A DNA stretch of 7,076 nt from the NCBI GenBank assembly GCA_013001485.1, contig JABDMN010000138.1, positions 1 to 7,076 of the forward strand. Direction: 5' to 3'. The translations under genes were made by a program, and so were the position numbers. Shown piece by piece: positions 5,812-7,076 of the stretch. Source of the DNA: Acidimicrobiia bacterium. GTDB lineage: Bacteria; Actinomycetota; Acidimicrobiia; Spongiisociales; UBA5794. Within the stretch, counting starts at the first letter, position 1; each line of letters begins with the position of its first letter. The notes beneath the pieces were generated by a model. That model worked only from the letters and a program-made list of their open reading frames with translations. It did not search any database and was not told the origin of the DNA.

Positions 5812-6827
5812 CCGGTCGCAGCCTCCCCGGCCTCGGCCAGCGCCTTCAGGTCGAGCTCGTGGGCACGGTGACACGCCGCTTCGCGGCCGTCCTGCATGTC
5901 ACGCAACAGCGGGAGCTGATCCTGACACATGTCGATTGCGAAGTCGCACCGGGGCCGGAACCTGCAACCGACCGGGAGGTCGATGAGCGACGGAGGGGCA
6001 CCCCGAATCGAGAGGAGTCTGTGCTGCTGGGCCTCGTCGAGCCGCGTCATCGAGCCAAGCAGGCCCCAGGTGTAGGGATGCTTGGGGTTTTCGAAGATCT
6101 CTGCGGCCGATCCCTTCTCCACGATGGAACCGGCGTACATGACCTGCACCCGGTCGCAGAAGCCGGCGACAACACCGAGGTCGTGGGTGATGAGCAACAC
6201 TGCCGTCCCACGGTCGTCGGCGAGTTGCAGCATCAGATCCATGATCTGGGCCTGAGTGGTCACATCGAGTGCGGTGGTCGGCTCATCGGCGATCAGCAGT
6301 TCCGGGTTGCAGGAAAGACCCATGGCGATCATCACCCGCTGCCGCATGCCTCCTGAGAACTGGTGTGGGTACTCCCCCATCCGGGCGGGAGGATTGGGAA
6401 TCTGCACGTCGTGCAATGCCTGGATGGCGATGTCCTTGGCCTCATCCCTGCTGACGTCCTGGTGAAGGAGGATCGTCTCGACGAGCTGGTTGCCGATGGT
6501 GTACACGGGGTTGAGAGCCGTCATCGGGTCCTGGAAGATCATTGCGATCCGCCCGCCACGCACCTCACGCATCTCGTCCTCGTCGAGTCCGAGAAGGTTG
6601 ACTCCGTTGAGCAGAATCTCGCCGGTGACGATCTGCCCTGCTGGTGGCTCGATGAGCTGCATGATCGACATGGCGGTCACCGATTTGCCGGAACCCGACT
6701 CCCCCACCACACCGAGCCGCTCCTGCGGCTTCACGTTGAACGTGACACCGTCGACAGCGCGGACGATGCCTTCTTCTGTGGCGAAATAGGTGCGGAGGTC
6801 GTTGACCTCGAGGAGGTAGTCGCTCAT
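5808..6827 (-). CDS. Dpp/Opp-family ABC importer ATPase, DppD/OppD-like
   Basis: A 339-residue ATPase, the partner of the DppF-like subunit in a heterodimeric NBD pair. Walker A is GESGSGKS (42-49), the Q-loop [12 protein letters not shown] (96-107), the ABC signature FSGGMRQR (157-164), Walker B LLIADEP (177-183) and the H-loop His215. The [15 protein letters not shown] variant and QDPMTALNP mark the DppD/OppD side. The C-terminal oligopeptide extension contains [15 protein letters not shown] and [11 protein letters not shown], with cysteines spaced CX5CX6CX17C that may hold a [4Fe-4S] cluster. The start at 6827 ([11 protein letters not shown]) follows the DppC stop by 4 nt and has GGAAG at 6835-6839, seven bases away; the frame stays open to 6932, but that part is antisense-like and runs inside dppC. 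The stop overlaps the next ATG. The gene order C-D-F is the usual one. Confidence 0.94.
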   Translation of the reverse strand: MSDYLLEVNDLRTYFATEEGIVRAVDGVTFNVKPQERLGVVGESGSGKSVTAMSIMQLIEPPAGQIVTGEILLNGVNLLGLDEDEMREVRGGRIAMIFQDPMTALNPVYTIGNQLVETILLHQDVSRDEAKDIAIQALHDVQIPNPPARMGEYPHQFSGGMRQRVMIAMGLSCNPELLIADEPTTALDVTTQAQIMDLMLQLADDRGTAVLLITHDLGVVAGFCDRVQVMYAGSIVEKGSAAEIFENPKHPYTWGLLGSMTRLDEAQQHRLLSIRGAPPSLIDLPVGCRFRPRCDFAIDMCQDQLPLLRDMQDGREAACHRAHELDLKALAEAGEAATG

Positions 6828-6831
6828 CGGG

Positions 6832-7076
6832 TCACTTCCGTTCGATCGTCTGGGTGGGGTCGAGTGCGTCACGGAGGCCGTCACCGATGTAGTTGATCGA
6901 CAGCACGGTGGCCACGAGGGCCGAACCGGCAAACACCAGCATCCACCAGAAGCCGCGCACGGCGAGCCGGCCTCCGTCGGCCGTCATCGCGCCCCAGGTG
7001 GGTGTTGGTTCCTTGATCCCAAATCCTAAGAACGACAGGGCTGCCTCGATGATGATCGCGGCGCCGACCACAAGTG
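6832..7076 (-). CDS. Dpp/Opp-family ABC permease, DppC/OppC-like, C-terminal part
   Basis: The last 80 residues of a binding-protein-dependent transport permease; the 5' part lies beyond the right edge, so the frame continues and GTG 7071 is an internal valine, not a start. GAAIIIEAALSFLGFGIKEP is the end of the EAA region that contacts the ATPases, and PTPTWGAMTADGGRL is the usual following periplasmic segment. One more membrane helix (FWWMLVFAGSALVATVLSI) and NYIGDGLRDALDPTQ close the protein, as in DppC and OppC. It forms half of the membrane channel of the importer whose ATPases are encoded directly downstream, with a 4-nt gap. Confidence 0.93.
   Translation of the reverse strand, partial: LVVGAAIIIEAALSFLGFGIKEPTPTWGAMTADGGRLAVRGFWWMLVFAGSALVATVLSINYIGDGLRDALDPTQTIERK

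Overview
The window reads as a chromosomal segment of a high-GC actinobacterium. The gene mix, the LON-domain/holin-like pair and a tRNA-Leu with no encoded CCA would suit Acidimicrobiia, but that placement is an inference and no phylogenetic marker is present. Almost every base belongs to a gene, and no gene-free stretch exceeds 300 bases. No transposase, integrase, CRISPR array or phage module is visible.

Left block (1-862). On the minus strand a stand-alone LON substrate-binding-domain protein (804 down to 154) overlaps by one base (TGATG) the start of a holin-like small membrane protein that runs off the left edge. A good -10 hexamer sits 7 nt before the LON-domain ATG, which suggests a leaderless transcript. 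The short divergent spacer also holds a GGTACC inverted repeat.

Plus-strand block (862-3011). Two membrane transporters, a DHA3-like major facilitator and an EamA/DMT permease, overlap by 4 bp (GTGA) and are probably co-transcribed. Their substrates cannot be told from sequence.

Minus-strand block (3013-7076). In transcription order this contains: the C-terminal end of a DppC/OppC-type permease cut by the right edge; the two ATPases of the same Dpp/Opp-type peptide (or nickel/solute) importer, DppD-like and DppF-like, joined by a 4-nt gap and an ATGA overlap; a tRNA-Leu(GAG); an unusual cluster of hairpins; a NUDIX-GNAT fusion protein; and a 183-residue protein I do not recognise. The last gene ends one base from the convergent EamA gene.

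The most interesting non-coding signal is the 4500-4610 segment between tRNA-Leu and the NUDIX-GNAT gene. It has two perfect 10-bp hairpins with 3-nt loops, 2 nt apart, and a diverged copy of their central 22 bp placed 44 bp away. It has no U-tract, so it is not a textbook terminator. I see no clear novel multi-gene system; the NUDIX-GNAT fusion with its partner of unknown function is the most unusual protein-level item.
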